Below are positions 7,537-16,506 of a DNA stretch of 64,000 nucleotides, in pieces; position 1 is the stretch's first letter; every line of letters begins with the position of its first letter. This DNA is from Nocardia vinacea. Its GTDB lineage: Bacteria > Actinomycetota > Actinomycetes > Mycobacteriales > Mycobacteriaceae. Both the position numbers and the translations under genes were made by a program. The DNA lies in NCBI RefSeq assembly GCF_035920345.1, contig NZ_CP109149.1:7936001-8000000 (forward strand). Reading direction: 5' to 3'. The notes beneath the pieces are model-generated. The model was given only the letters and a program-made list of their open reading frames with translations, had not been told where the DNA came from and did not search any database.

Positions 7537-9060
7537 TCAAACACCGCCGTGGCGCATCCGGAAGATGGCCTTGGCCGTGCGCAGGTGCCGTGGGTGCCGG
7601 TCGAAGGTGGACAGATTCACCGCCGCCCGATACCGCTTGCGCGCGATCGCCAGCGTCCGGCTGAACTCGCGCAGTCCCTGATCGCCGTGATGGTGTCCCT
7701 GCCCGTATTCGCCGACCCCGCCGAACGGCAGTGCCGGAATACCGGCGTAGGTGGTCGAAGAATTGATGGTCACAACGCCGACCCGCAGCTGCTCGGCGAA
7801 GGATTCGATGCCGTGCACATCCCGGGTGAAAACCGACACCGCGACACCATTGCCGACCGCATTGATCCGCTGCGCCGCCTCGTCCATATTCGCGACCCTG
7901 TTGACGATCAGCAGCGGTCCGATGCCTTCGCCGGTGATCGCGACGCTCTCCTCCGGCACTTCGGTCAAAACGATCGGTTCGATATAGGGATCGCGAATCG
8001 AATCCAGTCCGCCGACCACCGCGCGCCCGCCCCTGGCCAGTGCGTCGCGCACCTGTTTGCGCACCACGTCGACCTGCGATTCCAGAATCATCGGACCGTA
8101 GGACGCGCGCTTGTCCGCGCCGGGCCGCAGCCGCCGCGCCTGCTCGATCACCAGTTCCAGGAACCGGTCGTAGACGGAGTTGGCGACATAGGCCCGCTGG
8201 ATGCCGGTGGAGTTCTGGCCCGCATTGGCCATCGCGCCGAATACCGCGGCCTCGGCGGCCTCGTCGAGTTTGGCGTCGACGTGAACCACCATGGTGCCTT
8301 TGCCGTTCCGCTCGACCACCACCGGTGTCAAGGTCTGCGCGCACAGCGTGATCACTTCGCGTGCGCCGGCATCCGAACCGGCATAGGCGATTTTGTCCAC
8401 CTTGGCGCGACACAGCGCCGCGGTGGTGGCGTGATCGCCGGTAACGACCTGCAGCACAGGCTGATTCGGCGCGAGCTTGTTCCAGCTGTCGGCCAGCCAG
8501 ACCCCGACGCCGGTGGTCAGCTCATCGGGTTTGAACACCACGGCATTACCCGCGGCCATCGCGTAGGCGATCGAGCCCATCGGGGTGAACACCGGGTTGT
8601 TCCACGGCCCGAGCACCCCGACCACGCCGAGCGGCAGATAGCCGACCGACGCGTGCTGATTGCGGGTCAGCCAGGTGGAGCCGAGCTTGCGCCGATCCAG
8701 CACGCGTGCGGCATTGCGGGCCGCCCAATCCAGATTCTCGACGGCGAGCATCACCTCGATTACCGCGTCCGCCTGCGGTTTTCCGGTTTCCTCGCACAGG
8801 ATTTCCACCAATTCGCCTGCGCGCCTGGCGATACTGCGTTTCCAGTCCAGTAGCCAGCGTTTGCGGGCGTTGAATCCCAGTTCCGCCCACCATTTTTCGG
8901 CGGAGCGTGCGGCGCGCACGGTGCGGTTGATTTCGCCCGCGCTCATCACGGCATAGTTGCCGACTATTTCGCCGGTGCGCGGGTCATAGGACGTCAGCAC
9001 GTTCGGTCGGCCCGATCCTCCCGTATGCGCTGCCAGCCTCGGCTGCGCGGTCTCGGCCAT
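7537..9060 (-). CDS. Aldehyde dehydrogenase family protein with Cys-to-Ser substitution
   Basis: 507 aa, the usual ALDH length. Cofactor-binding motifs are conserved: GPWNNPVFTPMG, FKPDE (Lys177) and AYAGSDAG. The general-base Glu is at 250 (VVERNGKG). The catalytic cysteine of the NAGQxC motif is serine here: ANAGQNSTG, Ser284, codon TCC. Normal NAD(P)-dependent aldehyde oxidation needs that cysteine thiol, so the protein may be inactive, be an esterase-like relative, or bind ligand only. ATG at 9060 follows GAGAGGTGA. It is convergent with the TetR gene, and a ~400-bp non-coding stretch precedes it. Confidence 0.88.
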   Translation of the reverse strand: MAETAQPRLAAHTGGSGRPNVLTSYDPRTGEIVGNYAVMSAGEINRTVRAARSAEKWWAELGFNARKRWLLDWKRSIARRAGELVEILCEETGKPQADAVIEVMLAVENLDWAARNAARVLDRRKLGSTWLTRNQHASVGYLPLGVVGVLGPWNNPVFTPMGSIAYAMAAGNAVVFKPDELTTGVGVWLADSWNKLAPNQPVLQVVTGDHATTAALCRAKVDKIAYAGSDAGAREVITLCAQTLTPVVVERNGKGTMVVHVDAKLDEAAEAAVFGAMANAGQNSTGIQRAYVANSVYDRFLELVIEQARRLRPGADKRASYGPMILESQVDVVRKQVRDALARGGRAVVGGLDSIRDPYIEPIVLTEVPEESVAITGEGIGPLLIVNRVANMDEAAQRINAVGNGVAVSVFTRDVHGIESFAEQLRVGVVTINSSTTYAGIPALPFGGVGEYGQGHHHGDQGLREFSRTLAIARKRYRAAVNLSTFDRHPRHLRTAKAIFRMRHGGV

Positions 9061-9459
9061 GGTCACCTCTCGCAGGGTCGATCCGCCGCAGGCCGCTGAA
9101 CGCTTGGCGAAGCAGCGCTGCCGCAAACGAGTGAGTGCGTGTTCCCCCGTCTAGCAGACTATGGTCGCCGCGACGGCCGGACAAGGTGTCGCTACCGCCC
9201 CTACGCTGCCCCTCGAGGGCCGCCACCAGCGATGTTCTCCGGTCAGGTGGATCGGCGGAAAGAAATGTGAGTAAGGACACACTTAGGCTGCAGTCCGCTG
9301 GGTATGGCGCGGTCTGCCCTGTGAGGATGCCTCTGCCGGTAACATCACGCTTGGCAGCAGGGATCACCAACCGGGACGTATTCATGCCCACGCTCTTGGC
9401 GACCCGCGGTCGCCGCCCCGGGCCCGCGAACGCCGCCGATCAGACACAGTGGAGAGTTG
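9061..9459. other. 399-bp divergent intergenic region
   Basis: This stretch separates the aldehyde dehydrogenase gene (minus) from the exporter operon (plus) and must hold both promoters. I see no ORF with family signatures and no long repeat. GGAGAG at 9451-9456 is the ribosome site of the downstream gene. Confidence 0.5.
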
Positions 9460-10464
9460 ATGCCGAGCTTGAACCAAGCGGATTCGCATACCAGCGAGCC
9501 ACCACCCATCGATGGTGGTGACGTCGCGGTCGCGGTTGTGGATGTCCGGAAGTCATTCGGCGATGTGCACGCGCTGCAGGGCATCAGCTTCACCGCCGCA
9601 CGTGCGAACGTGCTCGGCATCCTCGGGCCCAACGGCGCGGGCAAGACCACCATGGTCAAAGTGCTGTCGACCTTGCTGCGCCCGGACTCCGGCACCGCCG
9701 TGGTCGCGGGCCACGATGTGCTGAAGGATCCGGCGGGTGTGCGCCGCTCGATCATGATGACCGGCCAGTACGCCGCGCTCGACGAGAACCTCTCCGGCCG
9801 GGAGAACCTGGAATTGTTCGGCCGACTGATGGGCCTGGGCAAAACGGCCGCCCGCAAGCGCGCCGACACTCTGCTCGAGGAATTCGACCTGGTGCACGCG
9901 GGCCGTCGCGCGGTGCGCCACTATTCCGGCGGTATGCGTCGTCGGGTCGATATCGCCTGTGGACTGGTGGTGCGCCCCGAGGTGGTGTTCCTCGACGAGC
10001 CGACCACCGGCCTGGATCCGCGCAGCAGGCAGGGCGTGTGGGATCTGGTGACCGCGCTGAAGAATCAGGGCATCACGGTGCTGCTCACCACGCAGTACCT
10101 CGAGGAAGCCGACGTACTCAGCGACAACATCATCGTCATCGATAAGGGCACGGTGATCGCCGAGGGCACCGCCGACGAACTCAAGGAGAAGACCGGCGGC
10201 AGCTACTGCGAGGTAGTGCCGCTGGTTCCGGCCCAGCTCGGCAAGGCCGCCACCGCACTCGGTGATCTGGTGCCCGCTGCCGTACTCGCCGACCTCAATG
10301 GCGGCGACCGGATCTCGATTCCCGCACCCGACGGCGCGGCCACGCTGTCCGAGGCATTGCGCAGGCTCGACACTGCCGGGATCCAATTGGCCGATATCGC
10401 GCTGCGCAGGCCCTCGCTCGATGATGTCTTCCTCTCCATCACCGGCCATTCGGGCGGCCACTAG
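9460..10464 (+). CDS. ABC exporter ATP-binding subunit, DrrA-like (daunorubicin/lipid exporter type)
   Basis: 334 aa. ATPase of a three-gene exporter. Walker A GPNGAGKTT, signature YSGGMRRRVDIA, Walker B VVFLDEPTTGLD and switch TTQYLEEAD are all intact. The C-terminal DrrA extension (SYCEVVP..., ending RRPSLDDVFLSITG) is typical. ATG 9460 has GGAG five bases upstream; a TTG three bases earlier is less likely. It overlaps the next gene by one base (TAG/GTG). A close paralogue, at the end of the siderophore cluster (62095-63051), shares nearly every motif. Substrate unknown; lipids, antibiotics and lipopeptides are typical of the family. Confidence 0.92.
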   Translation: MPSLNQADSHTSEPPPIDGGDVAVAVVDVRKSFGDVHALQGISFTAARANVLGILGPNGAGKTTMVKVLSTLLRPDSGTAVVAGHDVLKDPAGVRRSIMMTGQYAALDENLSGRENLELFGRLMGLGKTAARKRADTLLEEFDLVHAGRRAVRHYSGGMRRRVDIACGLVVRPEVVFLDEPTTGLDPRSRQGVWDLVTALKNQGITVLLTTQYLEEADVLSDNIIVIDKGTVIAEGTADELKEKTGGSYCEVVPLVPAQLGKAATALGDLVPAAVLADLNGGDRISIPAPDGAATLSEALRRLDTAGIQLADIALRRPSLDDVFLSITGHSGGH

Positions 10465-11282
10465 TGAGTTCCACAACCGTCGAGCGGGCCGATTCGGCAC
10501 TGCTCTTCGCCGAGCTGCCCACGGCCAGGCTCTCCTACTTCGCGCAGTGGCGGGCGCTGGCCGGACGCATTGTGCGGACCATGGCCGTCAAGGGCGAACT
10601 GATCGTCGCGATGATCACTCCGCTGGTGTTCACGCTCGGCTTCTATCTGCCGCTGCGCTATGTCATGAAGTTCCAGGGCATCGATTACGCCCAGTTCGTC
10701 ATGCCGATCATCGTGCTGCAGACCATGGCGTTCACGATGATGTCGAATGCGCAGCTGTCCGCATACGAGGCGCTGACCGGTCTGAGCACGCGACTACAGA
10801 CGATGCCGATCGGCATGCTGGTGCCGTTGAGCGCGCGGATCGGTGCGGGCCTGGTTCGTTCGCTGACCGCGCTGACCGCGGCGGTCATCTTCGGCTACAT
10901 GATCGGCTTCCGGTTCGTCGCCGGACTCGGTCAGGCCGTGCTGTTCTGTGTGTTCTCGATCGCGGTCGGCACCGTGCTCGCACTCGGCGCGGACGCACTC
11001 GGCAGCCTGACCAAGAGTCCGGAATCGCTGAGTCAGGCATTGACTTTGCCCACCTTGATCTTCGGCATGCTGTCCTGCGGATTCGTCCCGGAACACAGTT
11101 TTCCGATGTGGATTCGGCCGTTCGTGCGCAATCAGCCGATCTCCCAGTTCTCCTTCGCACTGCGCGATATGACCCAAAACGGGGTGACCTGGGATGTGCT
11201 GTGGGTGCCGCTGACCTGGCTCGGCGGTATGGCGATCGTCTTCACCCCGTTGGCGATCTGGGCGAGTGTGAGGCGGTCATGA
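10464..11282 (+). CDS. ABC exporter membrane subunit, DrrB-like (first permease)
   Basis: 272 aa with six predicted membrane segments in the ABC-2 fold. The GTG start overlaps the stop of the ATPase gene by one base. The CGFVPEHSFPMWIRPFVRNQP segment is the ABC-2 loop shared with the downstream permease (NSGFVPVIAYPVWLQ..NQP) and with the paralogue at 63048. Translation is coupled on both sides (1-base and 4-base overlaps), so the three products are probably made in fixed ratio as one complex. Confidence 0.9.
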   Translation: MSSTTVERADSALLFAELPTARLSYFAQWRALAGRIVRTMAVKGELIVAMITPLVFTLGFYLPLRYVMKFQGIDYAQFVMPIIVLQTMAFTMMSNAQLSAYEALTGLSTRLQTMPIGMLVPLSARIGAGLVRSLTALTAAVIFGYMIGFRFVAGLGQAVLFCVFSIAVGTVLALGADALGSLTKSPESLSQALTLPTLIFGMLSCGFVPEHSFPMWIRPFVRNQPISQFSFALRDMTQNGVTWDVLWVPLTWLGGMAIVFTPLAIWASVRRS

Positions 11283-12133
11283 GTTCTGTCGAGACCTTGG
11301 AGCGCACCGAGGTGGAGGTATTCGACCTGCTACCGCGGGTGGCCACGCCATCCGAACGCGCGCTGTCGACCTGGCTCACGCACAGCCTGATCCAATGCAA
11401 GCGGCTGCTGCTGGTGTGGGCGCGCGATCCCGCGACCACGATCCAGACGCTGATCTATCCAGCGCTGACGCTTTTCATGTTCCGCGTCGTACTCGGCAAT
11501 TCGATCACCGCGGCCACCGGTAAACCGAGCATCTACGGACAGGTCGCGCTGATCACGTTGGTCGCAGCGATGTCGGGTGCGGTGGTCAGCGCACTCGGCT
11601 TCAAGGGTGAGAAGTTCACCGGACTGCTCGGTCGGTTCTGGACCATGCCAGTGCATCGGGCGGCCGGACTGACCGGCAGGCTGTTCGCCGAGGCGGTCCG
11701 CGTGCTGGTCACCACGCTGTTCGTGATCGCGGTCGGCTTCACCCTCGGCTTCCGCTTCGGGCAGGGTCCGCTGGCGGCCATCGCGTTGATCGGCATTCCG
11801 GTGCTGTTCGGTGTCGGCTTCGCGGTGCTGGTCACGGCGCTGGCGACCATTACCGAGGGCGTCATGCTGGTGAGCATTATCGGCATCGTCAATACCCTGC
11901 TGATGTTCTTCAATTCCGGGTTCGTGCCGGTGATCGCCTATCCGGTCTGGTTGCAGGACGTGGTCGCGAATCAGCCGATGAGCTGCGCCATCGATGCGAT
12001 GAAGGGGTTGTCCTACGGCGGTGGCGTCGCCGAACCCCTGTTGAAGACCGTCGCCTGGGTTCTCGGGCTCATCGTCCTGTTCGCGTACCCCGCGATCCGC
12101 GGCTACCAGCGCGCCGCCGAAACCGGCGCCTGA
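11279..12133 (+). CDS. ABC exporter membrane subunit, DrrC-like (second permease)
   Basis: 284 aa. Starts at the ATGA overlap with the first permease. About 90 cytoplasmic residues and six membrane segments (e.g. LITLVAAMSGAVVSALGF) give an ABC-2 permease. It keeps the FVPVIAYPVWLQDVVANQP loop seen in DrrB/DrrC proteins. It ends six bases before the convergent lycopene cyclase gene with no obvious terminator between, so transcripts of the two units may overlap. Confidence 0.9.
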   Translation: MSSVETLERTEVEVFDLLPRVATPSERALSTWLTHSLIQCKRLLLVWARDPATTIQTLIYPALTLFMFRVVLGNSITAATGKPSIYGQVALITLVAAMSGAVVSALGFKGEKFTGLLGRFWTMPVHRAAGLTGRLFAEAVRVLVTTLFVIAVGFTLGFRFGQGPLAAIALIGIPVLFGVGFAVLVTALATITEGVMLVSIIGIVNTLLMFFNSGFVPVIAYPVWLQDVVANQPMSCAIDAMKGLSYGGGVAEPLLKTVAWVLGLIVLFAYPAIRGYQRAAETGA

Positions 12134-12139
12134 CCTTCG

Positions 12140-13342
12140 TCAGCCGATCCGTCCCTCTTCGTGTTCGGCTGCGGCGAAATCGAAACCGACCCATCGGTTT
12201 CGATTCGCCCAGCCGACCAGGTCGTAGCGCCAGCGGAACGGCCAGGTGCGGGCGACGGTGTTGAAGAGGACGGCGCCGAGAACCGTGTAGTCGTCGTGGG
12301 CGGAGAGCAGGGCGCGCTGGCCGCGGGGCGAGGCGCTGAAGAACGCGTCGAACATGGCGATGGACTGTTCGGTGGTCAGGCGGCCCATCCCCCAGAGGCC
12401 GCGCATGCGCATCCAGTACACCAGCCGGGCCTGCCACGGCCAGAGTTCGGCGATGGGGTCGCGGCCTTGTCGGAGTGCGGCGACGGCGGTGTCGACCAGG
12501 GCCAGCGAATCGGCGACGCTGTAGCCGGTGCAGGGATGCATCATGCCGCCGCGGGAGCCGAACGGAATCGCTTGGGCCGTCCCCTTTTTCGGCGGTGACT
12601 GGTCCAGTGGGTAGTGCGCGGCCTCGGTCGGCTCGGCGTCGGTGAGCCGAATGCCGTGTGCGGCAAGGCGGTTCAGGGTGCGTCTGCGCAACTCGCGCTG
12701 CGGCATGCCGCCGCGCAGGCCGAGGCTGGTCTCCTCGAAGATCACCGTGCCGTCACCGAGCGGGACGGCATAGAGGAACGACGGCGGCTCATCCGGTCCC
12801 GCGCCGTTCTCCGGACGCCAATCGAGCAGCAGACCCTCGCCCTCGGTCACCATGGGCGCGGCCGTTTCGGCGTCGACGAAGATGCCGTGTGCACTGGCCG
12901 CGCGACGCTGTCCGAGCGTCGGCAGCCCGCGGGTATCGAAAACTGTTGCGGCCCCGAGGATCGTGCCGTCCGCGAGTTCCACCTCATGGGCCTCGACACG
13001 AGTTGCCCGCCCGGCGACAACGGTGGCGTCGTCGAGCGGCAGTGCATCGCGCAGTCCGGTCTTCGACAGCACGCAGTAGGGGCGGTCGATTCGATGCTCG
13101 GCCTTCGTCCAGACCGTCGGCTTCGGAATGCGCGCGGCGATGGCGCTCGACGGCAACCACTCCGGCAACTCATCGATCCAGCAGGAGAACGTGGGCGGCC
13201 AGAGCCGCTCCGGCCGCGGATCGACGGCGGCGACGCGGAACCCGGCCCGCATCGCCCGATGCGCCAGCGCTCGGCCGGTCGGCCCGAGCCCGACCACGCA
13301 GAGGTCGAATTCCCGGACCGCCCTGTCACTCATATTCGGCAT
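12140..13342 (-). CDS. Lycopene cyclase family FAD-dependent protein
   Basis: 400 aa. Lycopene beta-cyclases use a bound flavin to close the ends of lycopene in carotenoid synthesis. The N-terminal dinucleotide fold VVGLGPTGRALAHRA, the FSCWIDELPEWL segment, VFDTRG, FEETSL and MMHPCTGYSVADSL are hallmarks of the CrtY/CrtL group. ATG 13342 has GGGAG about eight bases upstream. No other carotenoid gene is in the window, so its substrate supply must be encoded elsewhere. Confidence 0.85.
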   Translation of the reverse strand: MPNMSDRAVREFDLCVVGLGPTGRALAHRAMRAGFRVAAVDPRPERLWPPTFSCWIDELPEWLPSSAIAARIPKPTVWTKAEHRIDRPYCVLSKTGLRDALPLDDATVVAGRATRVEAHEVELADGTILGAATVFDTRGLPTLGQRRAASAHGIFVDAETAAPMVTEGEGLLLDWRPENGAGPDEPPSFLYAVPLGDGTVIFEETSLGLRGGMPQRELRRRTLNRLAAHGIRLTDAEPTEAAHYPLDQSPPKKGTAQAIPFGSRGGMMHPCTGYSVADSLALVDTAVAALRQGRDPIAELWPWQARLVYWMRMRGLWGMGRLTTEQSIAMFDAFFSASPRGQRALLSAHDDYTVLGAVLFNTVARTWPFRWRYDLVGWANRNRWVGFDFAAAEHEEGRIG

Positions 13343-13412
13343 TCAATCCGCTCCCCCCGTGCGCCCGCAACAATGCTCCCCGCCGGTGCGGCCAACCGCA
13401 CACCCCTCGTGT

Positions 13413-13446
13413 GACCTGCACACCCGCTGAAAACGGTGTGCAGGTC
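13413..13446. repeat. Perfect 12-bp inverted repeat in intergenic region
   Basis: GACCTGCACACC (13413-13424) pairs with GGTGTGCAGGTC (13435-13446) around a 10-base loop. It lies downstream of the minus-strand hotdog gene and upstream of the lycopene cyclase start. No T run follows on either side, so it could be a terminator-like hairpin or an operator. Confidence 0.6.
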
Positions 13447-13525
13447 GCGCAGTGGTGTGTACGTCGCCTGCGCGCAGGGCACCGCCTGCCTCGGCGTTGG
13501 GACTTTGCCGCGCTCACGGTGTTGC

Positions 13526-14002
13526 CTACTTGGGAGTGATCCAGGTGGTGATGTCGGCGTGCACGACCTCGAGGCCGTGCTTGTCGTAAATGGCGACCGG
13601 GACGACGAGCTCTTGCCCTTCGGTGATCCGGGTGAAGTCGGGCACCTCGGCCAGCTTCGCCACCGCGCGCAGACCGGTCTCGGCCTTGGCCAGGTACTGC
13701 ACATTCATGGCCTTGGGAATCCAGCGGTGCGTGTCGGGCACCGTGGCCTCGCTCAGCATGCCCATGGCCACCTCGGCCAGGTTGCAGGCCGCGATCGCGT
13801 GGTAGGTGCCCAGGTGGTTGTGGATACCGAACCACTTCGGCGAGGTCACCTCGCACAGTCCGGGCTCGAGCCGCACGACGCTCGGCAGCACCGTCCCGAA
13901 GTAGGGCACCCGGGCCACCATGCCGAGCGAGAACAGGGTGTGCCCCAGCCGGTTGTCCGGCAGCTTGTTCCAGATCCGATGGGTCGCGGTCGGTTTCGTC
14001 AT
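13526..14002 (-). CDS. Hotdog-fold protein (DUF4442 / PaaI-like thioesterase)
   Basis: 158 aa. A central segment (SPKWFGIHNHLGTYHAIAACNLAEVAMGML) matches the hotdog helix region of DUF4442 proteins, which are probable acyl-CoA thioesterases. No catalytic role is proven for this subgroup. A perfect 16-bp palindrome lies 9-24 bp upstream of the start codon, so expression is probably repressor-controlled. Neighbouring genes give no pathway clue. Confidence 0.75.
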   Translation of the reverse strand: MTKPTATHRIWNKLPDNRLGHTLFSLGMVARVPYFGTVLPSVVRLEPGLCEVTSPKWFGIHNHLGTYHAIAACNLAEVAMGMLSEATVPDTHRWIPKAMNVQYLAKAETGLRAVAKLAEVPDFTRITEGQELVVPVAIYDKHGLEVVHADITTWITPK

Positions 14003-14010
14003 GGCCTTAT

Positions 14011-14026
14011 CTTACTCGGAAGTAAG
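14011..14026. promoter_or_regulatory. 16-bp perfect palindrome, candidate operator
   Basis: CTTACT-CGGA-AGTAAG lies just upstream of the hotdog gene start (14002, minus strand). Its form and position fit a TetR- or MarR-type repressor site. The regulator is not identifiable. Confidence 0.6.
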
Positions 14027-14097
14027 TTTCCCAGTGGTGGGGGCGTGGCAAACTTCTGCGCCATGTGGGGGTTCTCTGTGCCTGGCGGTGGCGTGTA

Positions 14098-14853
14098 ATG
14101 CGGAAGTGGGCCGTCAGATTCGTCATCGTCGCAGTCCTGATCGTGGTGATCATCATCGGTATCGTCTCCATCGGAGACGCGAAGGTCTACCTGACCGGTG
14201 AGAAGGTCACGGCGCACGTCGATAGCTGCGGTTCCGGCAGCCGGTCCATGGGGGCCGGGTCCAGCGGGATCATCGCGGCACCCGAGGCCCGACGCGGTGG
14301 GGGCGGTGGGAGTTCGAGATCGTCGTCGAAAACCTGCTACGGCACCTGGACATACCGCGACGGCGGCACCGGAAAAGGTAAGTTGCGTGGCGTGGACTCA
14401 TACGCCGGGTCCAACGTCGTCGTGCGCGCGAAGGGCAATGTGGCTGTCGCGGATAGCCTTTGGAAGAATCTCTTCGCTCCGGTCGCCGGTCTCATCGCAT
14501 TCATCGTCCTGATCGTGCTGGGTATCCGATGGTGGCGGCGACGCGATGGTATCGACGGCAGTAATTCGACAGGTGGTGGCGCGCCGCCCGCGGGGCATCC
14601 GCAGTGGGGCCAGCAGCAGCCGTCTGTCGGTTACCCATCGAATGCTGCCCCCGCGCCGTATGGCGCGCCGCAGCCTGCGCCGTATGGCGCACCGCAGGGA
14701 AACCCGCAGCAGTGGCAGCAGCCCGTCGGCGGCTACCCGCAGCCGAGTGGCGGCTATCCCGCACCGGGTATGTATCCGCAGGCCGGTGGCTATCCGCCGC
14801 CCGGCCAGTACCCGCCGCCCGGTAGTCCGGGCGCATATCAACCCCACGCCTGA
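14098..14853 (+). CDS. Membrane protein with Pro/Tyr/Gly/Gln-rich C-terminal tail
   Basis: 251 aa. An N-terminal membrane helix (residues ~7-24) is followed by an extracytoplasmic stretch holding two cysteines (VDSCGSG, SKTCYGTW) and a Gly/Ser-rich linker. A second helix is near residue 135 (VAGLIAFIVLIVLGI) and then a basic RWWRRR cluster. The last ~90 residues are low-complexity, with repeated YGAPQ, GGYP and YPPPG units, which suggests a flexible cytoplasmic tail. Start chosen at ATG 14098, directly before the hydrophobic helix; the ribosome site is weak and an ATG at 14065 is possible. No family is recognised. Confidence 0.7.
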   Translation: MRKWAVRFVIVAVLIVVIIIGIVSIGDAKVYLTGEKVTAHVDSCGSGSRSMGAGSSGIIAAPEARRGGGGGSSRSSSKTCYGTWTYRDGGTGKGKLRGVDSYAGSNVVVRAKGNVAVADSLWKNLFAPVAGLIAFIVLIVLGIRWWRRRDGIDGSNSTGGGAPPAGHPQWGQQQPSVGYPSNAAPAPYGAPQPAPYGAPQGNPQQWQQPVGGYPQPSGGYPAPGMYPQAGGYPPPGQYPPPGSPGAYQPHA

Positions 14854-15520
14854 TCTACCGGAAACTGGTAGTCGGAAGCACTCTGAGGTTCCGGTATCGA
14901 TCCGCCGTCACGATGGTGGGCGTCGGAAATTCGCGGCCATAATGGCTGACCGCCGTCGGTACCCGGACGTTCTCGCGCCCACGAATCGCCGGTGATCGTC
15001 TGCGGTCCGGTAGTCCGGGCGCGCCCGGGATTCACGCCCTGACCTGCTGGCGAAGTGTTGGTAGGGGGCGGATTTGAAGTCGCCAACGCGGTCGGGCATA
15101 CTGTTCGGGTTGCCTTGCACCGGGTCATGCCGTTCGGCGGTTGTGGCGGGTGGCGAGGCGAGCAACACCCAATCGTGTACCTCGCTGGATATCCAGCGTG
15201 GGTGCGTCCGGGACAACGTTCCAGGCCAGGTGAAGTTTCGAACCGGGGCCGAGGAATGAGCGGATGGGCGACACGCCCGACCGCGTGGACCGGAGAACCA
15301 TGACAGATGAACAGCGGCGAGGATCGGGCACGTCCCGGTCGCGGTCTCACTGTGTTGGATATTGCCCGAGCGGGGGTCCTGCGTGGTTACGCAGGCTGCC
15401 TCCTCCGGGCCTGACCGACTCGGGCTGGGACGTCTTCGTGTGTTCGGGCTGTGCAATTGAAGGTGGTACGGAAGCCGGCTTCCGGATCACGAACGATAAG
15501 CGGAGAAAAGGACACTTAGC
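14854..15520. other. 667-bp leader/intergenic region upstream of the S10 operon
   Basis: Short ORFs here lack family features. A perfect 16-bp palindrome CGGAAGCCGGCTTCCG sits at 15469-15484, about 36 bases before the rpsJ start codon, inside the presumed S10 leader transcript. It may be an operator or a leader hairpin. The long leader fits promoter and control elements of a ribosomal operon. I cannot place the promoter with confidence. Confidence 0.5.
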
Positions 15521-15826
15521 GTGGCGGGACAGAAGATCCGCATCAGGCTCAAGGCCTATGACCATGAAGCGATCGACGCGTCCGCGCGCAAGATCGTGGA
15601 GACGGTGACCCGCACCGGGGCCCGTGTGGTCGGGCCGGTGCCGTTGCCGACCGAAAAGAACGTGTACTGCGTCATCCGTTCGCCGCACAAGTACAAGGAC
15701 TCGCGCGAGCACTTCGAGATGCGGACGCACAAGCGGCTGATCGACATCCTCGACCCGACGCCGAAGACGGTTGATGCCCTCATGCGCATCGACCTGCCGG
15801 CCAGCGTCGACGTCAACATTCAGTGA
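15521..15826 (+). CDS. rpsJ: 30S ribosomal protein S10
   Basis: 101 aa, full length. It is a 30S head protein that also acts in antitermination as NusE. The sequence begins [20 protein letters not shown] and contains the family segment [37 protein letters not shown] (given only to identify positions ~34-70). GTG start at 15521 with AAAGGA upstream. First gene of the S10 operon. Confidence 0.97.
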   Translation: MAGQKIRIRLKAYDHEAIDASARKIVETVTRTGARVVGPVPLPTEKNVYCVIRSPHKYKDSREHFEMRTHKRLIDILDPTPKTVDALMRIDLPASVDVNIQ

Positions 15827-15840
15827 CGGGGACTCGAGAT

Positions 15841-16506
15841 ATGACTGACAACAAGAACAGGCCGGCGGCCGGCATCCTGGGCACCAAGCTCGGCATGACC
15901 CAGGTGTTCGACGACAAGAACCGCGTCGTCCCCGTGACCGTCATCAAGGCCGGACCGAACGTCGTTACCCAGATCCGCACCGTGGAGCGCGACGGCTACA
16001 GCGCCGTCCAGGTCGCTTTCGGCGCCATCGACCCGCGCAAGGTGAACAAGCCGGTTTCCGGCCAGTTCGCCAAGGCCGGTGTCACCCCGCGCCGCCACGT
16101 CGCCGAGATCCGCGTCGCGGACGCCTCCACCTTCGAGGTCGGCCAGGAGCTGACCGCCGAAGTGTTCGAAGAGGGCGCCTACGTCGATGTCACCGGCACC
16201 AGCAAGGGCAAGGGCTTTGCCGGCACCATGAAGCGTCACGGCTTCGCCGGTCAGGGCGCCTCGCACGGTGCGCAGGCCGTGCACCGCCGTCCCGGCTCCA
16301 TCGGTGGCTGCGCCACTCCCGGCCGCGTGTTCAAGGGCATGCGCATGTCGGGCCGCATGGGCAACGACCGCGTCACCACGCAGAACCTCTCGGTTCACAA
16401 GGTTGACGCCGAGAACGGCCTGCTGCTCATCAAGGGAGCGATCCCCGGTCGCAGGGGCAGCGTCGTGACCGTCAAGAGCGCAGTGAAGGGTGGTGCGCAC
16501 GCATGA
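15841..16506 (+). CDS. rplC: 50S ribosomal protein L3
   Basis: 221 aa. It binds 23S rRNA near the peptidyl-transferase centre. Typical opening [15 protein letters not shown] and the [17 protein letters not shown] loop that reaches the active centre. ATG 15841 chosen over an upstream in-frame GTG/ATG because GGGGA precedes it and S10 ends 14 bases before. Overlaps rplD by four bases (ATGA). Confidence 0.96.
   Translation: MTDNKNRPAAGILGTKLGMTQVFDDKNRVVPVTVIKAGPNVVTQIRTVERDGYSAVQVAFGAIDPRKVNKPVSGQFAKAGVTPRRHVAEIRVADASTFEVGQELTAEVFEEGAYVDVTGTSKGKGFAGTMKRHGFAGQGASHGAQAVHRRPGSIGGCATPGRVFKGMRMSGRMGNDRVTTQNLSVHKVDAENGLLLIKGAIPGRRGSVVTVKSAVKGGAHA

Noticed and set aside
7297..8853. Long plus-strand ORF of 518 codons antisense to the aldehyde dehydrogenase gene
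   Set aside because: It is a high-GC shadow: Arg/His/Gly-rich, without family motifs, lying fully opposite a well-supported gene.
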